From positions 4,069,501-4,133,500 of the forward strand of contig JAJNNQ010000003.1 of assembly GCA_027886175.1 (NCBI GenBank): DNA of 64,000 nt, written 5' to 3'. The notes below the pieces were generated by a model. It saw only the letters and a list, made by a program, of their open reading frames with translations, searched no databases and was not told where the DNA came from. A program made the translations under genes and the position numbers. How positions within the stretch are numbered: the first letter of the stretch is position 1; every line of letters starts with the position of its first letter. This stretch comes from Phylloscopus collybita (taxonomy: Eukaryota; Chordata; Aves; Passeriformes; Phylloscopidae). Below are positions 1-15,732 of this stretch, piece after piece.

Positions 1-3000
1 GAAACACCAACACGGAGCATGCATCTCATTTTTTTAGAGCCATGTGCTTTCCGAGCTGCTTATTCAATCATTTTAACAATTTCTAAAACCGCGACTCGCG
101 CCGCACGTGTCCTTTCGGTGGGAACCGTAGGTGATATGATCAAAGTTAGCCTGCACCTAATCAGCGCGCGAGACATAATCAAGAATCTTTTTTTTAAGAC
201 GTGTTCAATTCAGCAGAGGGCAAAGACTATTAGTCTTTTCCTTATTTACTACGGTTTGGGTAAAATTCCCATTATTTCCATTAATACCGTTGCCGCCATA
301 TCAATTATTATAAGGTGCACTCAATAACCCAGCTACGTTATACCTCGAGCAAAGTGTCTTTCAGTGCGGTTTCTCAAGCAAACAAGATTTACATCCTCGT
401 GCAAGATCCACGGCTCTACCAAACCAGTGCCATATGTCTCTTTCTTTCCGTCATCGCCCCAGTGACAAAATCCGCCGGGTAGATTCGACACGGAAAAAGA
501 TGTCGGAAACTCCGCGAAGGAAAACAAGAGGCAAAAAGAGAAAGTTGGATGGGATTGATTAAAGCAACACTTTTAAGTGTGTTGGAACAAATTTTTCCCT
601 ACTGTGGCAGAAGAAATCCGTCACAACAGATTTTGTCATAAATCGTCCTCTCAATACACAGAGAGGAGGAATCTCATGGGCAAAGGTTTGGTTTATAGAT
701 TGAACATCTCGAATCTGCACCCATTGGGCAACCTAAACCAGGAGCACCACATGTGTGTACACCTATGAAAGCAGCACCTCCACTTTCCCTTAATACAAAA
801 TTCCTGAACACCTGGATGCTTCCATGTCATGAAATAAATGCTCGTAGAATAAAAATTTACAGTCCCTCACATGCATTAAATTTGTTTAAACAGTTTTTCA
901 AAGCAAGAGCCTTTTTTTATCTTTCTTTTTCCTCCCCCCTCCTCCTTTTTTAAATGGCGAGCTGTATTTTATAATGGAGCGCCAGCTCTCCGGCGAGCCT
1001 CCATTCTTCCAGCCCTGACAGACTGTTTGTCAGCTAAACTCCCCTTGTCATGTATCCCCACCACTGCCAACTCATGCACGGAGACCTTCACTTTTACTGC
1101 TACCACTTGCACCCTGCGCAACCTTTGTCATTGATCACTGATCCAACCCAGTGCCCACATGTTCTTCAAGTGCCTACACAAGTAATGAGGTACTTGTGGT
1201 GTAAAATTAAACTGTCAACTGTCAGCGATTGATAACCACAGCGAGAGCTGACCTAGAACACCTGCACCCGTGGCCAAGACAGGTGTGACACGTTTGATCG
1301 CTGAGCCCTACTAGTCAGCGTGACCCGGCGGTGTCCCTCCATGGATTCTGCCCCTGACAGAGATGCCGTATTTCAGCCCTGGGTTTCCACCGCTGGTGTA
1401 GGAGCAGCTCCCTCCCCAGCCACCACGGAATCTCTCCTCCACCACAGTGGCTGCAATGTGAGCAACACCACATTTTGGCCATGACAGGTATTTATGGCCA
1501 TGGAGCATCTTTCTACCTCCCCATCTTGTTGTTCCTGCGTCTGATTCTTCTTCACTGCAGCTTGGCAGCAGCACCCACATTTATCAGCACTGTTCACTCC
1601 CTTTATCAAAGCTTTTGTAAGGAGCCCAGGGCTCAATCAGGGTCTCCATTCCCATAGGTGCATTGATTTAAGAACAACATGGAGTAGCATTTATGGTTAT
1701 TTTTATAGTATAAAATGGTTCTGCTTCTGCATCACTACACGGCAGCAGCACAGAGCTGAGTTTTGCTTTGGCATAGTTAAAGTAAACTCAGCCTGATGCT
1801 GTTGGGAGCTCGGAATAGGAAATCTCCATCCCCCTTCTCATCCATTCCATCACTGCCACGGAGAAACACATCCCTCTTCACCCAGCTCCAATTAGTTCTA
1901 GCTGCGTCACTACACAATGTTTAGCCTTCAGTTCATATTTAAATATTTTTACTCCTAATTTTGAGCTACTGATTTTCATTTTAAGCAAAGAGGGGCTTTT
2001 AAGGCACACCCTGTCTTTTAAAACCCCCTGAAACACATCAGAAAATAATGGCAGGAAGGTTTCTCCCCTCCCCTCCAACAGTTGCACTATATTAAGTTCA
2101 TGTGATGAGAAGATAAAAATCTATTAACTTGCTGCTGACCTTATCGACACAAGGATCTCTGCAGACATTACAGGAACCATATCTCTTCTGACTTTTACAT
2201 CCAGAACCTCATGCACCAGCATCCCAAACCAAATATAAAATCTTCATGATGAGTGAAACAGTGACACATACCCCGACTCCGGTCCTGCCGGCTGGCAGGA
2301 GACATGGAGTCCTCTGGGGCCTGGGACCAGCCTCTACTTTCAATTTGACTTCAGGGGCAGATTTTTCACCATATGCTACTGGGGGCTCTGAATCAAAACA
2401 GTTTCCATTGGACCATATGCTACGAGGCAAACGTGCTGGATGCAGAAAGGCTTTCTGCTCCCCCATATCACCATGATGTATTGCAAACATAATTAAAGGT
2501 GAGTAACGCGGGTGCTCCTGTTTGGGTTAATCATTCCTTTTTACAACTGAAGCCAGTATAAAACAAAACCAATTTTCAAATTAGACCGAAAGTCCATCTA
2601 AATACACACTGCTCACACACTTTCCCACCTCCCACATTTCCATGTATGCAGAAGACTCCTCCACTCCTCAGACAGTAGCTCTGAAAGAGCAAAGGATTTA
2701 AGGTTTTTAATTTTTATTATTATTATTATTAAATAAAAGCAGAGTAAGGACTCATACCTGTCTGTGATGCTTCTCCCATTTTAGAAACCAGTGAAATGGG
2801 ACCATCACAAGCACCATCACACTCCAGGTGCCAGAAGGCAGCAATCAGGTGATCTCCAAAAGGCAGCAAAAGTGTAGGTGCCACCAGGGTGGCAGCAGCC
2901 TTTGCTGCCCCTCAGCTCTGCCTGCTGGAAGGCAATGGATTTCCAGACCATTAGAAATAAGCCTGCACAGGATGCCAGCAGGACTGCACCCCAAACAGCC

Positions 3001-3924
3001 CCTGGCTGGATTACATCAAATGAAATTAGAACATGGTGAACATCAACATGTGTTCACAGGGTTTGCCAGTGTCACCAACAACTAAATTTCATGAGAATTA
3101 TTTCAGTAGCCCATTTAGGGGGATTTTGCTTGATCTGGGCCAACTCCAGGGGTAATTCAGATACAGCTCAGCAGGCAAGGTGTCACAGATGCCCATCACA
3201 CACCAGAGGCAGGGCTCTGTGTCAGCAAACCTCACCATCTCCCAGCCCACAAACAGGGCCAGCACTCCACCCAGCTCCTCCACGCTTCAACTAAAACCGA
3301 GACCCCAATGCCAACAAATCACGAAACAGGCAAATGTTTTCAGAAGGTATCTGGAACCCAGCTGAGCTGCTCCTGAAGCTGCATAAACATCCAAGGCTGC
3401 AGAGCAGTTTCCTGGTGACGAGTCAGTGTGTGCAGTTATCACCTCCTCACCAGGGAGGTGTCAGTGCCAAACACAGGAGAGTTTTCTGGGACATCCCATG
3501 ACTCACATCTCCTGACCTTATGCCCTGCTCCGGCCACCCACTGCAGGAGACGTGCTGCTGGGCCGGAGGGACCTGTGGTCTGACCCAGCACATCTGGTTT
3601 TATGTTTGGGAGTGTGCTCACGTAATTTTCTAGCAGTACCTGGAAAATCCTCAAGTGTGCTATTAATTTGAAAGGCCAGTGTCCTTCCAAAGCTCCTGGC
3701 ATGCCAATGCAAACCACTTGAGGAGCTCCAAGCTGGAGCAGTGCCTGTGCCCCATCCCTCCCCACGGCTCCAACCCCTCCACGTGTTTCACTTCAGAGAC
3801 CTCAGAGGAGCTCGTGGTTAAGACAAGGACTGGCCAAACCGCATTCTGTATCCCCATTTCAGCCCCCTGTGTTCCTCCATGATCTCTAGGAAAATAGTTT
3901 CATTTATGTGTTACCCAATTTTCT

Positions 3925-4060
3925 CTTATTTTACAAGAGCTAATAGTAACACCCATCCCACAGAGGTGTTGGGAAGTGAATGAGGTGGTTAAACACGCCT
4001 AAGCCACATTCATATCACAAGTAATAAAAATACATTACAAATGCCTAACAATAAAGAAAT
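3925..4060 (+). repeat. possible degraded MIR/L3-like ancient repeat
   Basis: The stretch with 'taatagtaacacccatccca' followed by cagaggtgttgggaagtgaa and then taaa, followed by spaced AAATAC-like blocks, resembles the 3' half of MIR-type SINEs or L3/CR1-type tails (a 'tacctcataggg..gtgaggattaaat' pattern). The match is by eye and diverged. Confidence 0.3.
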
Positions 4061-6784
4061 AACATGACTCAAGCCACTGCTGGTTGTGGTTGTGGTTTTG
4101 TGAAACAAAAAAAAAAAATCTTACTGATGGGGAAAATTGCTGATGATTTGCTTCACAGAAAGAAAAAAATAAACAAGTACAGTCTAACACGGAACAAAGT
4201 TACAGTTTGATCGATGATGCTCTTTATATTAATAACCGATGCAGGCTGAAAAATTTGGATGTCAATTCAAATGTTTTCAGAGCTCGGGGATGGAACGTAG
4301 AGCTCTGCATGCTGAATGCAGCAGCCCTGACAGGAGGATTGCAAACAGCTCATGTTCACCCACTCCAGGCGCCAACATCTGATACTGGAACTGCAACTCG
4401 CTGTATTTGCAAGCAAACCCTCATATTTTTCTTGCACATTCAGCTTTCCGTTGCTTTACTGCAAACAGGATTTGAGATTTGTGCACTAAAAGGAGAGTAG
4501 ATACATGGCTTTCACCGATGGTCCCTGCAAGACAGGCTGAGATCAGACTGCAAAGCAGCCCAAGGAGAGATCAGTATGTAAAGTATGTCTGGAGCACCAC
4601 ATTCAGCTCACTCCAGCATGCGCCATGGAGGAGAAATTAATGATACGTGGAAAGCTCATTCCAGATGATCACAGTGACCAAAACTCTTGGACCTACAGAC
4701 TCTTATTTCTTTTTTCCCCCTGCACCCAGAGAGAATCCCTCTTGTTTTTATTCTAATCACAGAGCTGACTGGAAAACCAGAACTTTCCCCAACCACCCAA
4801 GTGGAAGCAAAAGTGCTGATTTCAGAGCAATAAGGGCAAAACAGAGCCCAGATCATGCACCTCCCATCCTGGGGTTTTGGAATCAAGAATGGTGCACACC
4901 TTCTGGCATCATAAACAGATACATAAAAGTAAAATTAAACAGCTAAACTCTTGGGTATTCCTTGGGACAAGAAAAGAGTCAGTAAGAAGTGACATCAAAG
5001 ATAGGTTGTTTACATATTGGGGGACCTGTCTGCCCGTCTCTTCACATTGATTTTCACGGTACAAAAATATTATTTCAGTGACAAGGATGTAAACCTTATT
5101 CAAAACAGGATTTAAACCATATCCTGCGAGTGAGGCATCTCTTCAGATAGCCTGCCTGCACTTACAGCATACCGAAGGCATGCTGATTTTCGTCTGCAGT
5201 GTTTGTTAAGAGGGTCACAATATCAGGAAGCAGGAGAAGGCTCATCAAAGCCTCGTTGCTCGCCTTCACCACTCATCAGCTAGACAGTACCTTGTTTTTT
5301 AAAGCTGGGCGGAAATGCATCTCCAGTGACCCATTGTTAGAAACTTCCTTTTGTCTTTAAGTTTGCTGGAAGGAGTACGGGGCCCCTTTTAACTCTTTTC
5401 CAATAGGTAATTTCCCTTAATTAGGGCTCTCATTACAAGTGAGAATTTATCAGACATGATTAAAGAAGCATCTTGTCTCTTTCCTATCGCCTCAAAAGGG
5501 GCATATTTTGATCTCCCAGCGTGTCTTGCAAACACAGATAAGGGCAGGCCCTGAGCTGGGAGATCACAGCAGAAATTTGGCCTGCTCGGAAAGTTCATGT
5601 TTGGAACTCGGCATCCTCAGAGCTTCCCCCTGAAAGGCAGGGTGTCAGGGCTGCCGCGGCGGGGGAGCGGGGAGCTCCCGGGGCGGGCAGGAAGCCGGGC
5701 AGATGGGACTGCAGAGCCCAGCTCCGGGGCTTCGGCAGCCGCAGCTCCTTAAAAACCCCACCAGCACTGCACAAATCGCCTTCCTGCACGTCCCTGGGCT
5801 TCGCTCCTTCCCAGCGCCCATCCCAGCCAGCCATTCCCTCAATATAAAAGGGCAACTCCTACCTGTACCCATGGGGTTTAATAAAAAAATAACAAATAAC
5901 AACCGAATATGGCCACATCGGAGCAGCCCTCAGTGCATTTCCCCCACTTGAATGTGTGTGAGATCCAATGCAGAGCTTGCTGAACCAAAATGCTGCGCTC
6001 ACATAATGAGGTTGCTCTGCAGGTGCAGCCTCTGCCATCAATGCCCCAAACCTGCTCCTGATGCCTTCTCCTCAGCATTTGCTTCCCCAACAGGAGAAAA
6101 GTCTCCCACTGACTTCCAAGGCAGCCAGATTGAGCTGGTATGTTAAAAATGTACTTGGGCTCTCTTGTAATATTATTTACTTTTAATAAGTACGAGTGAT
6201 AAACTCAGGGCCAAGTGTACTATTTTATGAAGTAACTATGGAGATGCAAGTTATTGTTTGCTTCTGTGAACCAACCAAAAGCACCAAAACTCACAACAGC
6301 AAGAATATTAATTTGCACTAAAACAAACCCCATGCTTTCCAACTTCCAAATTATGGTCTGTGCTTACTCTCATTAATGATCAAGTATTTACACTCACATT
6401 GAGCACAGGGTGAGCATTAGCCTGACAATGAAGAAGCAATAAGAAATTTTCCAAACATTAAAAACATTCCTAACCCATGAATCACCTACAATCTGAGGTG
6501 TCACAAACATTCATCTCCGTATGTGTCACCCACAAACATCTGTCCCCTCTTCCCCTTGCACGAACACGCATTCCATTCAACCACAGATACAATCAGGCTT
6601 TAATTTTATTTTTCTCACATAATGTTAATCAAGAGCTAAAAAGATAATTTCCTTCTACCACAAAGCAATTCCACTGTGGTGGAACAAACTGTTATCTTAA
6701 GTTTCACAGAGCAATTGTTCAATAATTCCTGTTTGTGGCTCTTTTCCAAATCCTTGAGAATAGCTCAGGCTGCCAACCCTCCTT

Positions 6785-6806
6785 AAAAAAAAAAAAAAAA
6801 AAAAAA
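6785..6806 (+). repeat. poly(A) homopolymer, 22 bp
   Basis: An uninterrupted run of 22 A with no recognisable retrosequence upstream. It is probably a simple repeat. Confidence 0.9.
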
Positions 6807-8263
6807 TTCACAACAGAAGCTGAAAAGCACTTGCTGTCACTCAGGGGTTCAGTGGTGGCAGACTCGGCCATTTCTCAGAAGAAACTCCAGCTCTGAGACT
6901 CCAACATGCAGAAATGCGCTGTCTGTTTGAAGACAATTGCCTGGAAAGATATAAGCTCCCAGACTGTAAATTTGTCGCAGCACTGGCCCGCCGAGATGGT
7001 GTTATCTTGGCTTGGTGAATTCAGTGAATTGGAAGCTCCATGAGGAAAAATAATAAGAAGGATACTTGGCATTTCTGCAGTGTTTTCTACATGCAAAGCA
7101 CAGAACAAGCTTCAAGCAGTTTAATGTTTATTAAAGATTGGGAGGGTGTTTTGTTGCGTGAAAGGAAACTGATAACGTGGATTTCTTCAGCAAAAGTAAT
7201 AAAATGTTCTGTTTCTATGGGGAAAAAAAAATTAAAAATAATAACAACAGCCCTAAGTCAGAAAGTACCCCGCACGTCAAAATGGCAATTAATTTTAGCC
7301 CGTGATCTCACGGAGGAAGGGACAGTCATTTACTACAGCTCGTACAGGACATGAGCAGGACAACAGGGCACTGCCCTGCCCGGCACTGGGAGCTACATCA
7401 GACAAATATTAGAGCAATATTAATCACCACGAGTGAAAGTGCAGCACCCAGCTGCTGTTTCAAAGTCTCTGGGTCCGAGCTGAGTGAGGAATAGGGCAGG
7501 GAGGAAGATGCTCAGCCCAATAGACACAGCACACATGGAGCTGAGATCCCACCTGACCTCCGAAGCATCCCAAAATAACCCAACAACACCTGGCCAGGAT
7601 TTTCCCAAGGGTTTGGCCATGGCTTGCTCGGGGCAGATCGTACTGCTGGGCAAGCCTGGTGTTACCAACATCACACTCACATCATGTTCAACCCCAATGC
7701 CAAAAGGAAGGGCAAACAAGATGGTTCTTTCCTCCAGAACATCAATATCCACAAAGACAATCTGTGTAAGTGGATCAAGCACAATTTTTGGCTTCATTTA
7801 AATGTTTATTTAAAATACTTCCACTTTGATACAAGTGTATGTATCCAATGAACTTATTCTCACTCTAGAGCAGAGTAAAATTTAAAAATTAAGCCCAGAC
7901 CTTCTCCTCTAATCAAGAAGAAGAAAAAAAAAAGCTCTCACCCTCTGTTTAGAGTACTACAGCAGGTTTCACGTTTTTCCGGGCTGGAATACACTATTCT
8001 ATCCAGTCTGTAAATTTTTTGGACTAAAAACAGAACAGAATACAACTCAACCATTCTAGAAAGATGCTCTTGAGGCAGAAGAGGGAAAACAGAGAGAAAT
8101 AACCTGCAGCAGCTGCAGAAGAGCTTGGCTGCCTCCATACCTGCACTCTGCACAAAAGCAGTGAGATTCATACAAAGTACAGCTGAGATGAAAACCCTGC
8201 TGTGGAGTTAAGCAGGGTTGGTCCCTCAGCAGCCCAGAGCACTGGGGTTGTCTTACTCCCTCT

Positions 8264-8290
8264 CCCCCCCCCCCCCCCCCAAAAAAAAAA
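8264..8290 (+). repeat. C17-A10 homopolymer junction
   Basis: Seventeen C are followed directly by ten A. Its length is likely variable and prone to assembly error. Confidence 0.9.
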
Positions 8291-11200
8291 GCCAAAACAA
8301 AACCCCACAAACACATTGTCATCAAAGATAGGCTTCACATTTTCACCTGTTAGAGCTCACAAATCAGATTAAATGTATAGATCCGTGCCAACAAGGATCA
8401 GCAAGAGCTTCTCGACATGGTGTTAAAGCCCCATGGAAGGGAAACCAGCTGGGCTTTCCTGCTGCAGGTGGACCATTCTCCAACCCACATAGCTCTGCTA
8501 TGGGCTAAGGGGCTTCTCCTGTTCTCTGTCTGCTCTGAATGAAGCTCAACAAAAGCAAAATCAGTAAGGACAGGAAGAGGGGAGATGCCAGATCGCACAC
8601 TGCAATTTTGGCAGTTCTGTCCTCAGCCGTGGAGGTAAAACATTGAAATCAGTGCCAGCAGTGAAGATGTTTGTTAATTCCTGCTCTCTTCGTGGCTTGC
8701 CAGGAAAAGCAGTGTTTATAAGGCCAGGTTCTTTTCACAAATCCTCACACAAATCCCACTGAGATCAACCAGGGTGCTACACAAACCTCCCAGACCATCA
8801 CATGCGCTGGAGACCGCACCTCTCATTCCAAATCCGGGTTCCCAAATTCAGCAATTTACCTATTCCACCCCCAATCTCTCCTGGCTTTACATCCCTTGAC
8901 TTTACAGGCGCCACTCCCTTTCAGTTCAGAGATGCAGACACGGGAGAAGGGCCACCCTGGGCTAAAACACACATACAGCACATGACTTAACACCCTGATC
9001 CTCCAGGATAAGCTATGAGCCTGTAAATCACCACACTTCCAGAAAACAATAGCCACCTCTTGTTTAAATAAAACTGCACCTGCTACATTAACATACCAGC
9101 GAACAATCGCTTTGTTTTTCGCCAGGCATCCAGGCTGAAGCAGCGCTGCTTCCTGACCCATATACTGCAAGGGTATTCTTCTTAGAAGGGGAGAGGGGTT
9201 TCACAGAGCGCACCAGTTTAGCGGTGATCACCTTCCTTCCTTCTTTTGTACTGGGGATACGTGGTTTTGTTTAGCTTTCAACAGGTTTATTTCCATCGCG
9301 GCTCTCCAAGACCTTGCAGCCCTTCTTTGGCAAACGTTGCCTCTTTTTGTTTCCTGTCTTGGGCAATCACAAGCTCTCAAGTGCGATTTGGGCCATTTCG
9401 AGTAATTTTTTAGGAGATTTTTCTCCCATCCAAAGAGTTTGGGCCAAGCAGGTGCCAGCTGAAAACCTCTTTGCCAAATGTTCAAACGATGCTAAATTGT
9501 TTTTGTTCTCCCCACCCCCGCGGGTTAATTATGATGCCTGTTTCAAGTTTATTTATCTCTACTCAGTGATTTTTTTTTTTTTTTTTATTGATTGTGCTGG
9601 AACCCTCTTCTAGTGGAGTTATGTTGCTCAAATAATGTCCTCAGTTGTGGCTGAAAAATGGACTGTTGGAGAGGCTGGGTCATGGATGCAGGGAGCAGTA
9701 AGAGTTTTGTAGAAGTAGGCAGTGGATACAAGAGCCAACATCTCCATTTCACAAAGAAACGCAGTCTCCAGCGAGGAGCACGGATGGGGCATGGCTAAGC
9801 CAAAAACCAATTTAATTCCTGAATCTGAGCCCGCAGCAAACCCAAATCCAGCCCGGGCAGTACATTTCTGCTTAGATTTGCATCTCTAAAGAAGCACCCT
9901 GCCTCCACGCCCGTGTCCACCCACGGCCAGGAGCTCTTCCTCACGACCAGCTTTCCAGGAACGCAGTGCCCACTCCTCCTTGCATCCTCTCCCTGGACGC
10001 CTGCCCCACGCCACGCTTCCTGCTCGTCCCACGCTGCTCTCGGCCGGATCCAGCACCTCCCAGTTCACGCAATCATTTCCACTCTCAGCTCCCTGAAGCC
10101 AGCAAGCTTTGTGGGAGCTGTGCTCCACGGCCCCCATCAACAGTAACATCAAAGCCCCAGCCTTTTAAAACTACAGCTGAACTTATAAAACACCATCTGG
10201 GTTCAGACCATCCTACACAATCGTAAGAATATTTGTCCTGCTCCCGCAGGCACTACCAGTAGGTTACTCCTCTTCCTTTTATTCAAATTACAGCACTGCA
10301 GCCTAAGCATCGAGTGGCTTCTAGTGGAGCAGCTCAGAACTAAAGAGAATCTTATCAAGCTGCATTTCAAGGCACTACTGGGAGTTTCAGGTGGATCCTG
10401 GAAGCCAGGTTGCATAGATAGTCTTCAGTGAACTGACTGACTGACCACCACGGGAACTGGGATTTCCTGTCACGCAAACCAGCAAACACTCAAGTCCACA
10501 CCAGCACCCACCACAACTCTTTCGTAACAACAAATCTCTGCATACCTCATCCACAAAGTGCCCAACCAGTCCACTCTCATTATTGCTCCTTTCCAATCAA
10601 TATACTAAATCACTTTTAAAAAGCTTCCACATGCAAGACATGACATTTCTCCAAGTCCCATATAGTGGAAGAAATTACCCTGAAAGCCAGGTTAACCTCC
10701 TGGGCCCTCTATCAACAAGATGTAACCCTAAACAAGGGAAACAGACCCCAGCTCTCCTCAAGATCTGCCCAGACTAGCACCTTCTCTGCTGCACCCTTCC
10801 CCTGTGATGGATCCCAATGAACATCTCTGGCCAAACCCCCCAGCAGCACCGTGTGATTTCACTGCCTCCAGACCAGAGAGCCCAAAGGGGGATGCAAAGC
10901 CCTGCGTGCCTCATTCCAGGACCAGCACCAAGATGGCCAGTGGGAATCACCTGTGTCTGCAGAGTTCCACCTCCGTGAGTCTCAGCAGAGCTGAGTCTCA
11001 GCACTGACAGCAGCCAGCCGTGCAGGAGTTGTCACTGTGCCACAAGAAAGGCCACCTGTGGGACAGCCAAGTGCTGGGAAGTCTTTGCAGCCCAGCAGCA
11101 GCTTGGGGTCAGGAGGAACCAGTACATCTTACAATGAAGGGAAACTGAGCCAAGCTCTGGACCAGTCCCTTCCTGACACAGGGGCATTTGAAATATGGGT

Positions 11201-14200
11201 CAAGAACAAAGCGTCCTGTTAATAACAGTTTGTTTCGTGCAGTGAAAAACGTGCAATATTGGGTTCACAAGCTGAATTCCAAACTGCCTGGCCATTTTCC
11301 CTTCAGCTTTCCAAATTTATTGTAGTATGAGAGCTTGGCTTTCTTTATAGTGTTTAAGTGACTGACACATCACTCGGTCGTGGAGACTCACATCCCCATC
11401 CCTGCCGTGTCCGAGGGCAGAGCCAACTCTCGCATGAGCACACACTGCCCAGGTTCAGCATCTACCTGTGCATCCACAGCACAGTTAATTCCTGCTGAGC
11501 CCTCAATTATCAGTCTCCTTTTACTTTGCTGTGCTACAGGCTTCTCTACTACCTTGGCTCCTTCCAAAAGCCATTTGGCTCTATCACCAACCCTCCCAAA
11601 CACAGTGATTAACCCTGCAGGCATCTCTGGAGTATGGATGGCAGAGAAGCCACCACTGTCAGCATCTCCCAAACCCCCAAGGGTCAGAGGCAGATTCTCA
11701 TCACTGTTGGAGGTGAGAGAGATACCTTCATCCTCATGGCAGGTGGCTTGCCTGCTGTAGATGCATCCAACATCTTCCAAGCAGAGGGACCAGCTTGTGT
11801 CCCAAGTGGGTAGAGAAAAAAATAACTTGGGGAGGGAGGGCAGGGGGTGTCATTTGGCCTTGGAGCAAAGCCTAGAAGAAGCACCACTTGCATCTTTGGC
11901 CCCCACGCCCTTCCCCTGCTCGAGCCACTAGAGAGTACTTCTTCCCTTCCCTTTTATCAGTCAGGCTTACAGATTGAATGTTATCAATTGACAGCTTTAA
12001 AGCTAAGGAATTGTATAAATTAAATACAGTCTGAAGCAAATATACTGAGGAGCTAGAATTTATATACACACTAGATATGGGAGCTCTTAGTTATTACCCA
12101 CTTAAGGCTATGGCACTGATGAATGGTAAGGCCACCCCATCCCTGAAGGCACTTTTCATTACCCACACTATAGGAATATTGAGAGAGTGTGTGTATGTAT
12201 CCAGCATGACTGCTCATTTCCATAGTTCTCCATCAGGTTTGCATTCAGTTTATAAAATAAAAAATTACTCCAGGGACACATTTCACTCATTCCAGAACCC
12301 TTTCTCTCTCCCTCTCCCCCTCAGCCCATATCCTGGCTGCCTCTCTCCTTCTCACAGCCCAAATACTGTAACAATGCCTTTAAATCTGATGGTGCTTATT
12401 AAATGAAACAACTTAATTACTATCAATATATAATGTTGTGTACTTCAGCCTCAACCGAGGCGTCTGATCCCATTCTGCCCCTGACCTTTAATGGCCATCA
12501 AATCAAAGTAATTTTGGTCAGCTCAGTACAGCTCTGACACATGCCCAGGTCAGGAAGATGAAGGGACACTAATCTACCATGTTACCCTGCCCATTGTTTA
12601 ATACCTTTTTCAATAGAATCTAATAACTGGAGAAATGCCAGTTTTCTGTCTAGTTTGGGTTAAAACCTCTTTCGCTGAAAATAAATAATTATGGAACATT
12701 CTGAATAGCCCAGGGTTTACATAATTGGTACCTCTTAGACACAGCAATATACTTGCCTTTGAAGTTTGCAAGGAGAGGAATTTAGGAATTCAAATCAGCG
12801 GCAGTGCTCCTGAGTGCGCTGTGCTCTCCATCTTGGAGGGGCCAGCACCAAAGCAGGCTTAATTAAGGGAAGTGAAAACCACTTTCGATTCACCAAGGTA
12901 ACACAACAAGTGCATTGCTTCCTCTGAATTGAGGGGAAAATAGCAGGAATGCTTCCACTCAACGGCAGCTATTCTGCAGGCTGGGACTCGAGCCCTTTGG
13001 AGGGGATGGGGCGGGGGGGGGAAGAAATCTATCATAAAATAACCAGTAACACAGCACCCCGTGCATAAAGACAGCAGGAGTGTTTAGGTTCGAGCATTAC
13101 TATTTGTACATATTGTTTCCCTAGTGCTAAACAAAACAGGTTTTCCCATGCCAAAGCAAGGGATGCTGCCAGGAGAACTAGACACCCTGTCTGGATCGGA
13201 CAAATAGCTTGACCTATTGACAGGGCAGCTGGATGCAGCAATATTTTACAGCAGGCTCACTTTGCTAATGCACTTGCACCAGGCCACTCTCAAAGCAACC
13301 CACGCTCCAAGGAAAAAAAAAAAAAATAAAAAAAACCTCCAACAACTTAACTGCGGCACAAAAACGTCACATCAAGGCGGATACCAGCGACTCTCTGGCA
13401 AACCAGCCCTGGCTGCATCAAATGCAAGGCCAGGAAACTGGGGAAGCATTCAGGGATTGCCAGGTTTCAAACCAGCCCTGCCTCTGCGCTGGTGAAAGAG
13501 GGAGGCCACAAATCATATCTGCCCAGCTTTTGAAAACAGCAGTCACGGAAGCTGAGCAGAAAACACAGAAGGATGTTTTTGTTAATTACCTGTTTCTCCA
13601 CTGCCCATTCTTTACCTGAAGCCATTAGTCATGTAACAGAGCAGGCAGGTAACAAAACCCAGCGACGGAGATTTATAGGGCATCTCTCAACCCCAGGGTC
13701 CTGCAGCAGCTTACAGGGCTGGGATTACATCATGCCAGAGCTCTTCAAAGGCTGAGGGGCCAAAACCGCCCTCGGTGCAGCCTCCACCACCCCGCAGGTG
13801 CCGCTCCAGCTCACCAGGAGTTTTGCAGATCCACGGGGACAGGCTCCATCCCTCCCAGCCCCCGTGCAAGGGGAGCAGAAGCAGGATGTGCTTGGCTCTG
13901 TGCAGCTCAGCCTCTGCACTGTCCATGCGAGGGAAGCAGGGAGGAATGCCATCAGCCCCGGGGGAGTTGTCCGGGTGTAACAGAGCGGGATTTGTAATCA
14001 ATCCTCACCCAGACACTTGAGAAGGAATTCAGGGTTTGGCTGTAGGTGTACCAGAATCACTTCACAACCACTGAATACATTTATGATGTTAATTGAATCC
14101 CTCAGTGATTTTTCTTAAAGGCAAACCTTATCCATTTAGGGTCGATTCTGCATCATTAAAGTTAATGGGAGTTTTGCCACTTAACTTCAGTGACAGTGGG

Positions 14201-15732
14201 GCTGAGAAGGGATCGGGGCAGAGCAGATCACTCCACACAATGCATCAGCTGCATTTCTGGCTGTCAGCTTCTGCAGGAGTCAGGAAAGGAGTATTTTGCC
14301 ATTATTTTGGAGAAAAGTTTACTCTTACAGGGCACAAACACTGGGACTTGATCAGGAGTCTGTGACCATGCTTTGCCCTCATCCAGGCTGAAGTAAATCC
14401 TGAGGTCAGCTGCTGAAATCAGCAGAGAATCGGTCTCAGTCTGGGCAGTGGTCAGCAGGACACAGAGGTGTTTTAGCCCTGCCATTATGTGCTTCCTCCA
14501 CGCTGGATTTGCAAGAAAATTGTACTCTCTTTCCAGGCACAAAGCTGAAGTGCAAAATCTCCTTTTGATTCAAAAGTAAGCGCACAAAAGCATTTTTCCT
14601 CATAAACTGCCATGCAAACCTTTTCCCCGCCAGCCATTCTCTGTGTCTGATCCCACATCTGTTTGCCCTGAGTGGAAAACACTGGCGAGTTTAAATGGCA
14701 TGAGTCAACTCCCACAACCCAGAAGGGCACAGCCTAGACCACCAAATCACAGCTTATGAGTCTTTCCTAGCATACCCTGAGATAAAAGATCTCAGTTTTA
14801 TTCAAACAGAGCCAAACCCTGCTGATACCTAATTTTGCTTCTATTACCTCATTAATAACCTACAGACATTTGCAACTTGCACTTCTTTATGTCTGCATTG
14901 TGGTTGTCATACCGAGGCACGAGGGCTATTTCTTGTTGTATTTGTTTTGGGTTTAATTCCCAGTTCTAGTCTATGCCTCTGCCACCTTTGCAGGGCTGAG
15001 CTCAATTAACCCTTTTGTGTTCTCTTTGCAGTGAGCCGCAGCGGCTGACAAGAAATACATGATCTTTTAACAGCATTAATGTATACATGTGAAAATATTC
15101 ATTGACAGCTTTATGTAGCGTGGCAATCACTAAAACTGGGATTTAAAGTACAAAAGTGGCATTTAGTAGCTGAGCGTAAGGGCATGTTCACATGTCAGTT
15201 AATTGCAAACACGTTTAAAATGTGTATTTTCAGCTGAAAACAAGCCTACATGCTTAACAAATACTTTTCATATTGGTCAGACTGGCAAAACCAAAACCAA
15301 GTTAAAAGTAATTTGACCACGTCAGGTAAACTCCTTAAAAAAAGGTTTTAAATGAGGGATAAAACTGTTTACAAGTTTTTAACTGCAAAATATTTCTTTT
15401 CTTCTTGTATCTTGCCAATATCAATAAAGAAACAACATGTATAAATATATATAAACAGACACTTGGCATAAGAGCACATTTCATGAAATATGAGTAATAG
15501 AGCAGGAAAATTCAAAGTATATTTCTTTTTTTACTGTACTGAATGGACAGGTTACTGTAAAGAAGGCATTATGTGCAGATGGATGAAAACACAAAGCGCA
15601 CGCAGGATACGTAGGATGTGACCAGGGCATTCATTTCCAGGTAGAAACGCAAACATTTTGGTTCATTTCAGATCTCACTTACACTGCACTATTCGGTGTC
15701 ATTTCATTGACTCCCATGTATTTGGACTTGAG